Source of the DNA: Yimella sp.
GTDB taxonomy: Bacteria > Actinomycetota > Actinomycetes > Actinomycetales > Dermatophilaceae
DNA length: 7,206 bases
Direction of reading: 5' to 3'
NCBI GenBank assembly: GCA_030150425.1
Contig: JASLFY010000036.1
Span: 1-7,206 of the forward strand
How positions within the stretch are numbered: position 1 is the stretch's first letter; every line of letters begins with the position of its first letter. The position numbers were made by a program, and so were the translations under genes. The notes under the pieces were generated by a model. That model was given only the letters and a program-made list of their open reading frames with translations, had not been told where the DNA came from and searched no databases. This document shows, piece after piece, positions 1-6,162 of this stretch.

Positions 1-50
1 TGGGCGTCCAGACACAGGCGTTGCAGGTCCAGTTCAAGCATGGCGTCCAT
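1..50 (-). CDS. Start of a divergent unidentified gene (5' fragment)
   Basis: The minus strand opens with ATG at 50-48 and stays open to the window edge, giving 16 codons that begin MDAMLELDLQRLCLDA. A second in-frame ATG at 41-39 could be the real start. The piece is too short to identify a family. It is amphipathic (alternating Leu with Asp/Glu/Arg), as at the start of a helix. No Shine-Dalgarno precedes either ATG, but a TAGGTT hexamer lies 6 nt upstream of the first one, which suits leaderless expression. The gene would be divergent from the tmk cluster. It could also be a chance open stretch; only the neighbouring sequence to the left can decide. Confidence 0.4.
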   Translation of the reverse strand, partial: MDAMLELDLQRLCLDA

Positions 51-56
51 GCGCCC

Positions 57-62
57 AACCTA
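57..62 (-). promoter_or_regulatory. Possible -10 element of a leaderless promoter
   Basis: On the minus strand TAGGTT fits the TANNNT pattern of actinobacterial -10 boxes. Six bases (GGGCGC) separate it from the ATG at 50, so transcription would begin at or next to the start codon. No convincing -35 is seen about 17 bp upstream. This is pattern matching only. Confidence 0.3.
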
Positions 63-205
63 GTCCGCGGCTTCCCGCCCACCCGCGCAGGACGAGTTAC
101 CGAACATGTCCCGTCGTTGTTCACCTGAGCGTTGCCGTCCGGTCGTTCCGGTTGCCGATGATCGGGGCGTCAGATCGGATCGGAGTTTCGTCGGGGGTGT
201 GGGAC

Positions 206-1108
206 ATGAGTTCCGCCACCGCGCTCGTGTCGTGGCACATCGGCGACCAGAACCTCACGTCGACCGCGGGGATCGGCGAGGTGAAACTGACCTGGCGACC
301 CATCCCTGACGTCGCGGCGTATGAGGTCCACGCCGTCCGCGGCGTCGACCACGAGCCGGAGTGGATGCCGACCGCCGCGACCCTGCTCGCGGTGACCGCC
401 GGGACCCGATTCGTGCACCGCGGGCTGGGTCCGGAGGCCGCCCGCTGGAGCTACCGGGTCGCGGCCGTGACGTCGTACGGCGAACACCTGACCACCCCGG
501 TGACGACCGGTCGCAGCACCACCTCGGTGACCGTCCACGGCACCCCGCTCGCGGTCGTCGGCCGGTTCGACGGCAGCGGCCTCGACCTGGCGATCTCTGC
601 GACCGGCTTCGTGCACTACCGCACGACCTTCCCGCACGACGTCGACTTCCGGTACGGCTTCGACGCCCCGGAGTACCGGTGGAGCTACGTGCAGCCCGGG
701 CCGGAGGACGCCTGGGCCGGCCGTCGTCGGCACCGCTTCAAGCTGCGCTTCGACCTCGACCGGGTGCCCGACCAGGACGTCGACCTGGCCCTCTGGCTGG
801 TCGACCGCCACCCCACGCGCGCGGGGTCGGCGTCGTTGTCCATCAACGGGATCCAGCTGGAGTCGCTGTTGTTCGACGAGACCACCGGCGAGGGTCACGC
901 GTCGTTGGTGGTGCCCGGCTCGGGCGCCGGGCCGGCGTACTTCGAACCGGTCGTCCCGCGCTCGGCGCTGGTCGAGGGGGAGAACGTGCTGGAGATCGCC
1001 AAGGACCATGGCAGCTGGATCGCGTACGACGCCATCGGGGTCTTCCAACGCCCCGACGGTCCGCCGCGGCTGCCGTACGTCCGGCCGGCTGTCGGAGGCA
1101 CGTCCTAG
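206..1108 (+). CDS. Fibronectin III-like plus lyase-accessory (CBM-like) domain protein
   Basis: This is a 300-residue protein if it starts at ATG 206. Residues about 15-108 look like a fibronectin type III fold (GEVKLTW, then AAYEVHAVRG, then WSYRVAAVTSYGE). Residues about 115-282 resemble the C-terminal jelly-roll, carbohydrate-binding-like domain III of family 4 polysaccharide lyases: a WSYVQPGPEDAW segment, LSINGIQ, and the ending GENVLEIAKDHGSWIAYDAI. The large catalytic domain that normally precedes these domains is absent, and there is no signal peptide, so enzymatic activity is not supported. A role in binding sugar or protein is inference. In-frame alternatives are TTG 152 and ATG 158; I prefer 206 because the domain starts soon after it and purine-rich sequence (GTGGGAC) precedes it. 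The frame is open leftward to base 2, but third-position GC falls there, so that stretch is probably not coding. The stop lies 10 bp before tmk, so co-transcription is likely. The domain match is from memory of the fold and is moderate. Confidence 0.72.
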   Translation: MSSATALVSWHIGDQNLTSTAGIGEVKLTWRPIPDVAAYEVHAVRGVDHEPEWMPTAATLLAVTAGTRFVHRGLGPEAARWSYRVAAVTSYGEHLTTPVTTGRSTTSVTVHGTPLAVVGRFDGSGLDLAISATGFVHYRTTFPHDVDFRYGFDAPEYRWSYVQPGPEDAWAGRRRHRFKLRFDLDRVPDQDVDLALWLVDRHPTRAGSASLSINGIQLESLLFDETTGEGHASLVVPGSGAGPAYFEPVVPRSALVEGENVLEIAKDHGSWIAYDAIGVFQRPDGPPRLPYVRPAVGGTS

Positions 1109-1118
1109 GCTGAACGCC

Positions 1119-1757
1119 ATGTCGAGCGCCGCCGGAAACCGCACCGGAACCTTCATCGTGTTCGAGGGCGGTGACGGCGCCGGGAAGACCACCCAGATCC
1201 GAACCCTGGTCGACCACCTGCGGGCGGCCGGCCACCGGGTGCGCACCACCCGCGAGCCGGGCGGCACCCCGCTGGGCGGGCAGATCCGCAACCTGGTGCT
1301 CCACGGCGACGCCGTCGACCCGCGGGCCGAGGCGCTGCTGTTCGCGGCCGACCGCGCCCACCACGTCGCGACCCTCGTACGACCCGCGTTGGCCGCCGGC
1401 GACGTCGTCGTGCAGGACCGTTACCTCGACTCCTCGATCGCCTACCAGGGGCAGGGGCGCGACCTCGATCCCGACGACGTCCGTGGGCTGTCCCGGTGGG
1501 CGACCCGCGACCTGGTTCCCGACCTGACCGTGGTGCTCGATCTCGACCCCACCGTGGGGCGGGCCCGGCGCGGCGACACCCACGACCGCCTCGAGCGGGA
1601 GGGCGACGACTTCCACGCGCGGGTGCGGGCGGAGTTCCTCCGTCTCGCGCAGGCCGAACCCGACCGCTACCTCGTGGTCGACGCGACGCTGCCGCGCGCC
1701 GAGATCGCCGCGGCGATCCGGGACCGCGTCGCGCAGCTGCTGGAGCCGGCCGGATGA
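1119..1757 (+). CDS. tmk: Thymidylate kinase (dTMP kinase)
   Basis: It phosphorylates dTMP to dTDP with ATP in the cytoplasm, on the route to dTTP for DNA synthesis. The 212 residues match the usual family size. Visible motifs are the P-loop GGDGAGKTTQ (residues 17-26, Lys23), the REPGGT dTMP-binding loop (45-50), the DRY motif (100-102) followed by SSIAYQG (105-111), and an Arg-rich LID (RARRGDTHDRLE, 148-159). The P-loop has no Arg while the LID carries several, which is the arrangement of E. coli-type (type II) enzymes. ATG 1119 is chosen because the conserved core starts at residue 10 and no other ATG is close. Its ribosome binding site is poor: the nearest GGAGG (1094-1098) is about 20 nt away, so coupling to the upstream gene is plausible. 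The stop overlaps the holB start (ATGA). Confidence 0.97.
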   Translation: MSSAAGNRTGTFIVFEGGDGAGKTTQIRTLVDHLRAAGHRVRTTREPGGTPLGGQIRNLVLHGDAVDPRAEALLFAADRAHHVATLVRPALAAGDVVVQDRYLDSSIAYQGQGRDLDPDDVRGLSRWATRDLVPDLTVVLDLDPTVGRARRGDTHDRLEREGDDFHARVRAEFLRLAQAEPDRYLVVDATLPRAEIAAAIRDRVAQLLEPAG

Positions 1758-2893
1758 GCGTGTGGACCGACGTCATCGGCCAGCCCGACGTGGTCGCCAC
1801 ACTGCAGGGCGTGGTCCGCAACCCGGCGGCGATGACCCATGCGTGGTTGTTCACCGGCCCGCCCGGTTCGGGTCGCTCGACCGCGGCGCGCGCCTTCGCG
1901 GCCGCGCTGCAGTGCCCGAACGGTGGCTGCGGTGAATGCCGCGAGTGCCGGACCGTGCTCGACGGGTCCCACGCCGACCTGACCGTGCTGTCCACCCAGG
2001 GGCTGTCGATCCAGGTCCGTGAGGCGCGCGAACTCGCTTCTGCCGCACAACATTCGCCGTCGGTGGGGCCGTGGCAGGTGATCCTGATCGAGGACGCCGA
2101 CCGGCTCACCGAACGCGCCGCCGACGCGCTGCTGAAGGCGCTGGAGGAGCCGGCGCCACGCACCGTGTGGCTGCTGTGCGCTCCCAGCCTGGAGGACGTC
2201 ATCATCACCATCCGCAGCCGGTCACGCCACGTACGGCTGCGGACCCCGAGCGCGCAGGCGGTCGCCGAACTGCTGACCCGGCGTGACGGCGTGGCTCCGG
2301 CGCAGGCGCTCGCGGCGGCCCACGCGGCGCAGTCCCACGTCGGCCTGGCAAAGCGCCTGGCCACCGACGACGCCGCACGCCGCCGGCGCAGCGACACCCT
2401 CGCCCTCGCGGGCACCATCCACGGACTGGGCGACGCGATGCGCGCGGCGGAGAACCTGGACTCCCTGGCGAAGGCGGAGTCGACCGCCTCGGCCGGCGAA
2501 CGCGACGTCGCCGAGCGCGAGAAGCTGATGACCCAGCTGGGCGCCGACCCCGGCGCGCGTACCCAACCGCCCCACATCCGCTCCCAGCTCGCCGCCCTGG
2601 AGAAGGAGCAGAAGAAGCGCGCCACCCGCATCGGCCGCGACGTCACCGACCGGTCGCTGGTCGACCTGATGTCGATCTTCCGCGACGCGATCGTGGTGCA
2701 GTGCGGTCAGCCGGTCGAGCTGGTCAACCAGGACCGCACCGACCAGATCACCCACCTCGCCGCCCATTGGGAGGCCGAACGACTGCTCGGCGCGATGGAC
2801 GCGATCGGCGAGGCCCGGGAGCGGATCGCCGCCAACGTGGCGCCGCTGCTGGCGCTCGAGGCGATGATGATCGCGCTGCGCAACCCGTCATGA
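1754..2893 (+). CDS. holB: DNA polymerase III subunit delta-prime (clamp loader)
   Basis: This AAA+ subunit of the clamp loader works with DnaX and delta to place the beta sliding clamp on primed DNA. The product is 379 residues, longer than the 334 of E. coli. Motifs seen: VIGQ box (7-10); Walker A-like GPPGSGRST (35-43) with Arg41 in place of the usual Lys; a zinc-binding cysteine set C54, C59, C62, C65; Walker B-like ILIEDADR (110-117), then DALLKALEEP (124-133); and an SRC-like segment reading SRS (155-157). The altered P-loop agrees with delta-prime being a non-hydrolysing subunit. Around residues 235-295 there is a charged, Lys/Glu-rich probable coiled coil (for example LEKEQKKRATR) before the C-terminal collar-like helices. 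The start ATG overlaps the tmk stop by 4 bp, indicating translational coupling. tmk-holB adjacency is common in bacteria. Confidence 0.95.
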   Translation: MSVWTDVIGQPDVVATLQGVVRNPAAMTHAWLFTGPPGSGRSTAARAFAAALQCPNGGCGECRECRTVLDGSHADLTVLSTQGLSIQVREARELASAAQHSPSVGPWQVILIEDADRLTERAADALLKALEEPAPRTVWLLCAPSLEDVIITIRSRSRHVRLRTPSAQAVAELLTRRDGVAPAQALAAAHAAQSHVGLAKRLATDDAARRRRSDTLALAGTIHGLGDAMRAAENLDSLAKAESTASAGERDVAEREKLMTQLGADPGARTQPPHIRSQLAALEKEQKKRATRIGRDVTDRSLVDLMSIFRDAIVVQCGQPVELVNQDRTDQITHLAAHWEAERLLGAMDAIGEARERIAANVAPLLALEAMMIALRNPS

Positions 2894-2915
2894 CCGCTCA
2901 CGTACGGTGGACCGC

Positions 2916-4460
2916 ATGAATCGCCGTACGCCCCGCTTCCTCGTGATCGCCGCCGGTGCGGCCTCGCTCGCCCTCGCCGGCTGCAGCGGGGGTTCGAACT
3001 CCGTGGCGACCAGCCCGGCGAACCCGGCCACCGGATCCTCGTCCGGTGCGGCCACCTCGGCGACCACGGCGCCGAGCGCCGGTCTGGAGAAGTTCTACTC
3101 GCAGAAGCTGGACTGGAAGGACTGCGACGGCGTCACCTGCGCCAAGCTGACCGTGCCGGTCGACTACGCGAACCCCGGCGGCGCGACGATCCAGTTGGCG
3201 GTCTCGAAGTACGCCGCGAAGGGCGACTCCAAGGGTGCGATCGTCTACAACCCGGGCGGTCCCGGCGCCTCCGGCTACGACTACGCGGCCGACGCGCTGA
3301 GTGACGGCCTGCACCAGTCGTACGACTCGATCGGGTTCGACCCGCGCGGGGTGGGGCGCTCCGCGCCGATCACTTGCGTCAGCGACGCCGAGATGGACGC
3401 CTTCATCGGCGCCGACCCGACGCCCGACGACAAGGCCGAGGAGACCGCCGCGCAGAAGGGCGCGAAGTCGTTCGCCGACAAGTGCAAGGCGAAGGCGGGC
3501 CCGCTGCTCGGCCATGTGTCGACGGTCGAGGTGGCCAAGGACATGGACGTGCTGCGCGCGGCGCTCGGCGAGGACAAGCTGAACTACCTCGGCATGTCCT
3601 ACGGCACCTTCATCGGTTCGACCTACGCCGGGCTCTTCCCGCAGCGGGTCGGCCGGTTCGTGCTCGACGGCGTGGTGCCGCCCGACGTCAGCTCCGACGA
3701 GATGAACCTCGGTCAGGCGGAGGGCTTCGAGGGCGCCACCCGGGCCTACGTGCAGGACTGCATCGACCAGGGCGACTGCTACCTCGGCTCCACCGTCGAC
3801 GCCGGCATGGCGAGAATCCGCGCGTTCCTCAAGCAGCTCGACGCGAAGCCGCTGCCGATCTCGGGGCAGGGCGACGTCACTCAGTTCACCGAGGGGTGGG
3901 CCTCGACCGGACTCGCGCTGGGCTTCTACTCCAAGCAGTTGTGGCCGCAGCTGACCGACGCCCTGAAGGCGGCGCTCGGTGGCAAGCCGGACCAGTTAAT
4001 GGCGATGGCGAACCTCTACTCCGACCGCAACTCCGACGGCACCTACGCGAACAACTCGATGCAGGTGTTCTACGCCGTCAGCTGCCTCGACCGGTCCGCG
4101 CCGGCCGACCTGGGGGCGTACGAGAAGGACTCCGTCGCGTTCTCGAAGAAGGCGCCGACGTGGGGTCCGATGCTCGCCTGGGGATCGCTGATGTGCGGGC
4201 AGTGGCCCGTCCCCGCGACAGGGAAGGAACAGCGGATCACCGCCGCCGGCAGCGGCCCGATCCTGGTGGTCGGCACCACCCGCGACCCGGCCACCCCCTA
4301 CCGCTTCTCGCAGCAGTTGGCGAAGGAACTGAGCAACGCCCGCCTGCTCACGTACGACGGCGACGGTCACACCGCGTACGGCCAGTCGGAGTGCGTGAAC
4401 TCCGCGGTCGACGACTACTTCGGCGCCGGCACCCTCCCGCCGGTCGGGAAGACCTGTTGA
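2916..4460 (+). CDS. Secreted lipoprotein, tripeptidyl-aminopeptidase-like alpha/beta hydrolase (S33 type)
   Basis: The 514-residue protein is predicted to be exported, lipid-anchored, and to cut short N-terminal peptides, as do Streptomyces Tap/SlpD/SlpE-type and mycobacterial Hip1-type enzymes. It has a basic N-terminus, a hydrophobic segment (8-21) and a lipobox LAGC with Cys23. A Ser/Thr/Ala/Gly-rich linker follows (24-56). The hydrolase core shows an oxyanion-loop NPGGPGASG (112-120), FDPRGVGRS (141-149), nucleophile elbow GMSYG (Ser228), probable acid Asp457 in TTRDPATP, and His485 in GDGHTAYG. The last about 100 residues match a TAP-like C-terminal domain. Paired cysteines (70/75, 282/288, 390/427, 493/514) suggest disulfides outside the membrane. 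ATG 2916 is preferred over the in-frame GTG 2907 because GGTGGA at 2906-2911 then serves as ribosome binding site. Leu361 is encoded by TTA, a rare codon here. Exact substrate is unknown; peptidase versus esterase is not settled by sequence. Confidence 0.92.
   Translation: MNRRTPRFLVIAAGAASLALAGCSGGSNSVATSPANPATGSSSGAATSATTAPSAGLEKFYSQKLDWKDCDGVTCAKLTVPVDYANPGGATIQLAVSKYAAKGDSKGAIVYNPGGPGASGYDYAADALSDGLHQSYDSIGFDPRGVGRSAPITCVSDAEMDAFIGADPTPDDKAEETAAQKGAKSFADKCKAKAGPLLGHVSTVEVAKDMDVLRAALGEDKLNYLGMSYGTFIGSTYAGLFPQRVGRFVLDGVVPPDVSSDEMNLGQAEGFEGATRAYVQDCIDQGDCYLGSTVDAGMARIRAFLKQLDAKPLPISGQGDVTQFTEGWASTGLALGFYSKQLWPQLTDALKAALGGKPDQLMAMANLYSDRNSDGTYANNSMQVFYAVSCLDRSAPADLGAYEKDSVAFSKKAPTWGPMLAWGSLMCGQWPVPATGKEQRITAAGSGPILVVGTTRDPATPYRFSQQLAKELSNARLLTYDGDGHTAYGQSECVNSAVDDYFGAGTLPPVGKTC
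4446..4451 (+). promoter_or_regulatory. Ribosome binding site fixing a TTG start
   Basis: GGGAAG lies 5 nt before TTG 4457, inside the end of the peptidase gene. It supports the unusual TTG as the start of the HAD gene, since no in-frame ATG or GTG precedes the catalytic DFDGT motif. Confidence 0.55.
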
Positions 4461-5110
4461 GCGCGGGGCAGCCGGCCTGGCCGGTCGTCCTCTTCGACTT
4501 CGACGGCACACTCGCCGACACCATCCCGCTGATCGTCGACTCCTACCGCCACACCCTGGCGGCCGCGGGGCTCCCGCCGGTCGACGACGTGGAGGTCCGG
4601 TCGTGGATCGGTCGGCCGCTGCAGCCGGTCTTCGAGCAGCGCTACCCGGGCCGCGGCGACGAGCTGACGCAGACCTACCGCGAGTGGAATCTCGCCCACC
4701 ACGACGAGTTGATCCGTCCGGTCGCGGGGATCGCCCAACTGCTGGACCAGTTGCGCGACAACGGTGTTCGGCTCGGTGTCGTGTCGTCCAAGCGCACCGA
4801 GACGGTCGAACAAGGGCTCGCCGCGGTCGGCCTCGACACCGCGATCCGGGTGTTGGCCGGGATGGACGACACCGCCGACCACAAGCCCGACCCGGCGCCG
4901 TTGCTGCACGCCGCGGCCCGTCTCGGCGTTCCGCCGTCCGACTGTGTGTACGTCGGTGACGCCGACGTCGACCTGCTCGCCGCGCGAGCCGCCGGGATGG
5001 CGTCGGTGGCGGTCACCTGGGGCGCCGGCGACCCCGCCGTACTGCGCGGGTTGCGGCCCGACGCGGTGGTCGACAACACGCCCCGGTTGCGCGAGGTGCT
5101 GCTGCACTGA
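4457..5110 (+). CDS. HAD-superfamily phosphatase (phosphoglycolate phosphatase/PpaX-like)
   Basis: This is a 217-residue haloacid-dehalogenase-type phosphohydrolase, probably acting in the cytoplasm on a small phosphorylated compound. All four HAD motifs are present: motif I DFDGT with nucleophile Asp14 and Asp16; motif II VVSSK with Ser110/Ser111; motif III Lys143 in DHKPDP; motif IV GDADVD with Asp168 and Asp172. An alpha-helical cap (about 20-88) lies between motifs I and II, as in subfamily I enzymes such as phosphoglycolate phosphatase and pyrophosphatase PpaX. The specific substrate cannot be read from the sequence. The start is TTG 4457, overlapping the upstream stop as TTGA, with a GGGAAG ribosome binding site. 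This overlap suggests coupled translation with the lipoprotein. The operon likely ends after this gene. Confidence 0.9.
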   Translation: MSAGQPAWPVVLFDFDGTLADTIPLIVDSYRHTLAAAGLPPVDDVEVRSWIGRPLQPVFEQRYPGRGDELTQTYREWNLAHHDELIRPVAGIAQLLDQLRDNGVRLGVVSSKRTETVEQGLAAVGLDTAIRVLAGMDDTADHKPDPAPLLHAAARLGVPPSDCVYVGDADVDLLAARAAGMASVAVTWGAGDPAVLRGLRPDAVVDNTPRLREVLLH

Positions 5111-5159
5111 CGGCCTACGCGCCCTGCGGATCGGGACGGGCCCCGGGGTATTCCGCGGT

Positions 5160-5183
5160 CCGTCGTGATTCTTCGCACGACGG
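5160..5183 (+). terminator. Hairpin, probable terminator of the tmk-holB cluster
   Basis: CCGTCGTG (5160-5167) pairs perfectly with CACGACGG (5176-5183) around an 8-nt loop, followed by TTTCC. It sits 49 bp after the HAD stop and 76 bp before the next gene. The T-run is only three bases, so termination may be weak; many actinobacterial terminators lack a U-tract. It could instead be a 5' leader structure of the next gene. Confidence 0.5.
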
Positions 5184-5259
5184 TTTCCGGGCATCACCGG
5201 CCGCCGGGCTGCGATTGTTGGAATCAACGCACATTCCCGTTCGAATCCGAAGGAGCACC

Positions 5260-5946
5260 ATGTCGAAGATCCTGTTCGTCGTCACCGCGGCCGACCACTG
5301 GACCCTCAAGGACGGCACCCAGCACCCCACCGGCTACTGGGCCGAGGAACTGCTGACCCCGTACAAGACCATCACCGGGGCGGGCCACCAGGTCGACTTC
5401 GCGACGCCCGGCGGTGTCGCGCCCGTCGTCGACGCCACCAGCCTCACGCCGGAGAACAACGACGGCGCCGACGTGCGCCCCGACATCGAGGCGATCGACG
5501 CGCTGAAGTCGCCGCTGAAGCTGGAGGACGTGCAGCTGTCGGACTACGACGCCGTCTTCTACCCCGGCGGCCACGGCCCGATGGAGGACCTCGCCGTCGA
5601 CAAGACCTCCGGCGCGCTGCTGACCGATGCGCTCGACTCCGGCAAGCCGCTGGGCGTCGTGTGCCACGCGCCGGCCGCGATGCTGGCCGCCGTCCGCGAC
5701 GACGGCACGTCCGCTTTCGCCGGCAAGAAGATCACCGGCTTCTCCAACGAGGAGGAGCGCCAGGCCGGTCTCGCCGACAAGGCGAAGTGGCTGCTCGAGG
5801 ACCGGCTGCGCGAGCTCGGCGCCGACGTCACCGTCGGTGACGCCTGGGCCCCGAACGTCGTGACCGACGGCAACCTGGTCACCGGCCAGAACCCGAAGTC
5901 CTCCGGTCCGCTGGCCGAGAAGCTGCTGGACCTGCTGAAGAAGTAG
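5260..5946 (+). CDS. DJ-1/PfpI-superfamily protein, Hsp31/glyoxalase III-like
   Basis: A 228-residue type 1 glutamine-amidotransferase-like domain. The nucleophile elbow VVCHAPAAM places Cys135 with His136 beside it. Glu29/Glu30 in HPTGYWAEE supplies the conserved acidic partner, and PGGHGPMEDL (102-111) is the signature loop of Hsp31-like members. Related proteins act as glutathione-independent methylglyoxal glyoxalases, deglycases or stress chaperones, so detoxification of reactive aldehydes is the likeliest role; the exact reaction is inferred. ATG 5260 is chosen because GAAGGAG (5249-5255) lies 4 nt upstream; the in-frame TTG 5215 lacks this. No signal peptide is seen, so it is cytoplasmic. 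A 149-bp gap with a hairpin separates it from the HAD gene, and a strong terminator follows, so it is probably monocistronic. I found no convincing promoter box. Confidence 0.92.
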   Translation: MSKILFVVTAADHWTLKDGTQHPTGYWAEELLTPYKTITGAGHQVDFATPGGVAPVVDATSLTPENNDGADVRPDIEAIDALKSPLKLEDVQLSDYDAVFYPGGHGPMEDLAVDKTSGALLTDALDSGKPLGVVCHAPAAMLAAVRDDGTSAFAGKKITGFSNEEERQAGLADKAKWLLEDRLRELGADVTVGDAWAPNVVTDGNLVTGQNPKSSGPLAEKLLDLLKK

Positions 5947-5966
5947 TCGCCCGCACCCCGCGTACG

Positions 5967-6002
5967 ACGAACGCCCCCGACCTCGAGGTCGGGGGCGTTC
6001 GT
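5967..6002. terminator. Perfect 36-bp palindrome, bidirectional terminator
   Basis: Two 18-bp arms meet at 5984/5985 with no mismatch; the centre reads GACCTCGAGGTC and the outer part holds a run of five C/G pairs. It lies 20 bp after the DJ-1-like stop and 5 bp past the encoded CCA of the minus-strand tRNA-Thr, so it can end transcription from both sides. As RNA, the innermost pairs open to form a small loop. There is no long U-tract, but GTT/CGTT-type ends are present on both strands. Confidence 0.85.
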
Positions 6003-6007
6003 GGTGG

Positions 6008-6084
6008 TGGAGCCGCTTGTCGGAATCGAACCGACGACCTATTCATTACGAGTGAATCGCTCTGGCCAACTGAGCTAAAGCGGC
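6008..6084 (-). tRNA. tRNA-Thr (anticodon CGT)
   Basis: The minus strand folds into a full cloverleaf. The acceptor stem is GCCGCTT with AAGCGGC; the D stem is GCTC/GAGC; the anticodon stem is ATTCA/TGAAT around loop CTCGTAA; the variable loop is 5 nt; the T stem is GTCGG/CCGAC with TTCGATT loop. The anticodon CGT (plus-strand 6048-6050) reads ACG codons for threonine, one of the commoner Thr codons in GC-rich genomes. The 3' CCA is encoded (6008-6010) and the discriminator base is U (6011). There is no sign of an integrated element at its 3' end, which instead abuts the palindromic terminator. Confidence 0.97.
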
Positions 6085-6086
6085 AC

Positions 6087-6104
6087 CGTGTCCTGTCGGA
6101 CACG
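6087..6104 (-). other. Hairpin in the tRNA-Thr 5' leader
   Basis: CGTGTCC (6087-6093) pairs with GGACACG (6098-6104) around a TGTC loop, ending 3 bp upstream of the mature tRNA 5' end (6084). It lies in the expected transcript leader and may guide processing by RNase P or other nucleases; that role is inferred. Confidence 0.5.
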
Positions 6105-6111
6105 AGCACCG

Positions 6112-6142
6112 AGTATACGCAGCAGGCCGGGCCGGAACCCAA
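6112..6142 (-). promoter_or_regulatory. Promoter of tRNA-Thr
   Basis: On the minus strand TATACT (6117-6112) is a five-of-six match to the TATAAT -10 box. Transcription would start near 6105, giving a leader of about 20 nt before the tRNA. A weak -35 candidate, TTGGGT (6142-6137), sits 19 bp upstream, which is longer than ideal. Confidence 0.6.
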
Positions 6143-6152
6143 TCGGCCGGAA
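6130..6152. repeat. Short direct repeat near the tRNA promoter
   Basis: GGCCGGAA occurs at 6130-6137 and again at 6145-6152, a 15-bp period. The copies flank the putative -35 region of the tRNA promoter. At eight bases in a GC-rich genome this may be chance. Confidence 0.35.
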
Positions 6153-6162
6153 CGGTCGCCCG

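Noticed and set aside
131..157. Repeat of GTTGCCG (131-137 and 151-157) before the first gene
   Set aside because: A seven-base repeat in GC-rich DNA is expected by chance, and no promoter is associated with it.
170..1291. A 373-codon minus-strand open frame opposite the first gene and tmk
   Set aside because: It is rich in Arg, Gly and Asp with no recognisable motif and runs across two better-supported genes; it is a GC-bias shadow of the plus-strand frames.
1153..2646. A 497-codon minus-strand open frame opposite tmk and holB
   Set aside because: It has low-complexity Arg/Ser/Gly content and lies fully opposite two clear conserved enzymes.
470..2935. Recurring CGTACG-like hexamers
   Set aside because: They are scattered with no spacing pattern and mostly arise from Tyr-Gly or Val-Arg codon pairs in coding sequence.
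3374..4456. A long N-terminal extension of the HAD protein (361 extra codons)
   Set aside because: The extension is an Arg-rich out-of-frame reading of the lipoprotein gene; the HAD fold begins just after TTG 4457.
5146..5151. GGGTAT resembling a stress sigma-factor (SigB-type) -10 box
   Set aside because: There is no GTTT-like -35 at the proper distance upstream.
5218..5246. Possible promoters before the DJ-1-like gene (TTGGAA with TCGAAT; GGAAT with CGTT)
   Set aside because: The first would start transcription inside the ribosome binding site, and the second has a spacer too short for an ECF-type sigma promoter.
6008..6084. tRNA-Thr 3' end as an attachment site for an integrated element
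   Set aside because: No integrase gene or second copy of the tRNA end is present in the window; the 3' side runs straight into a terminator palindrome.
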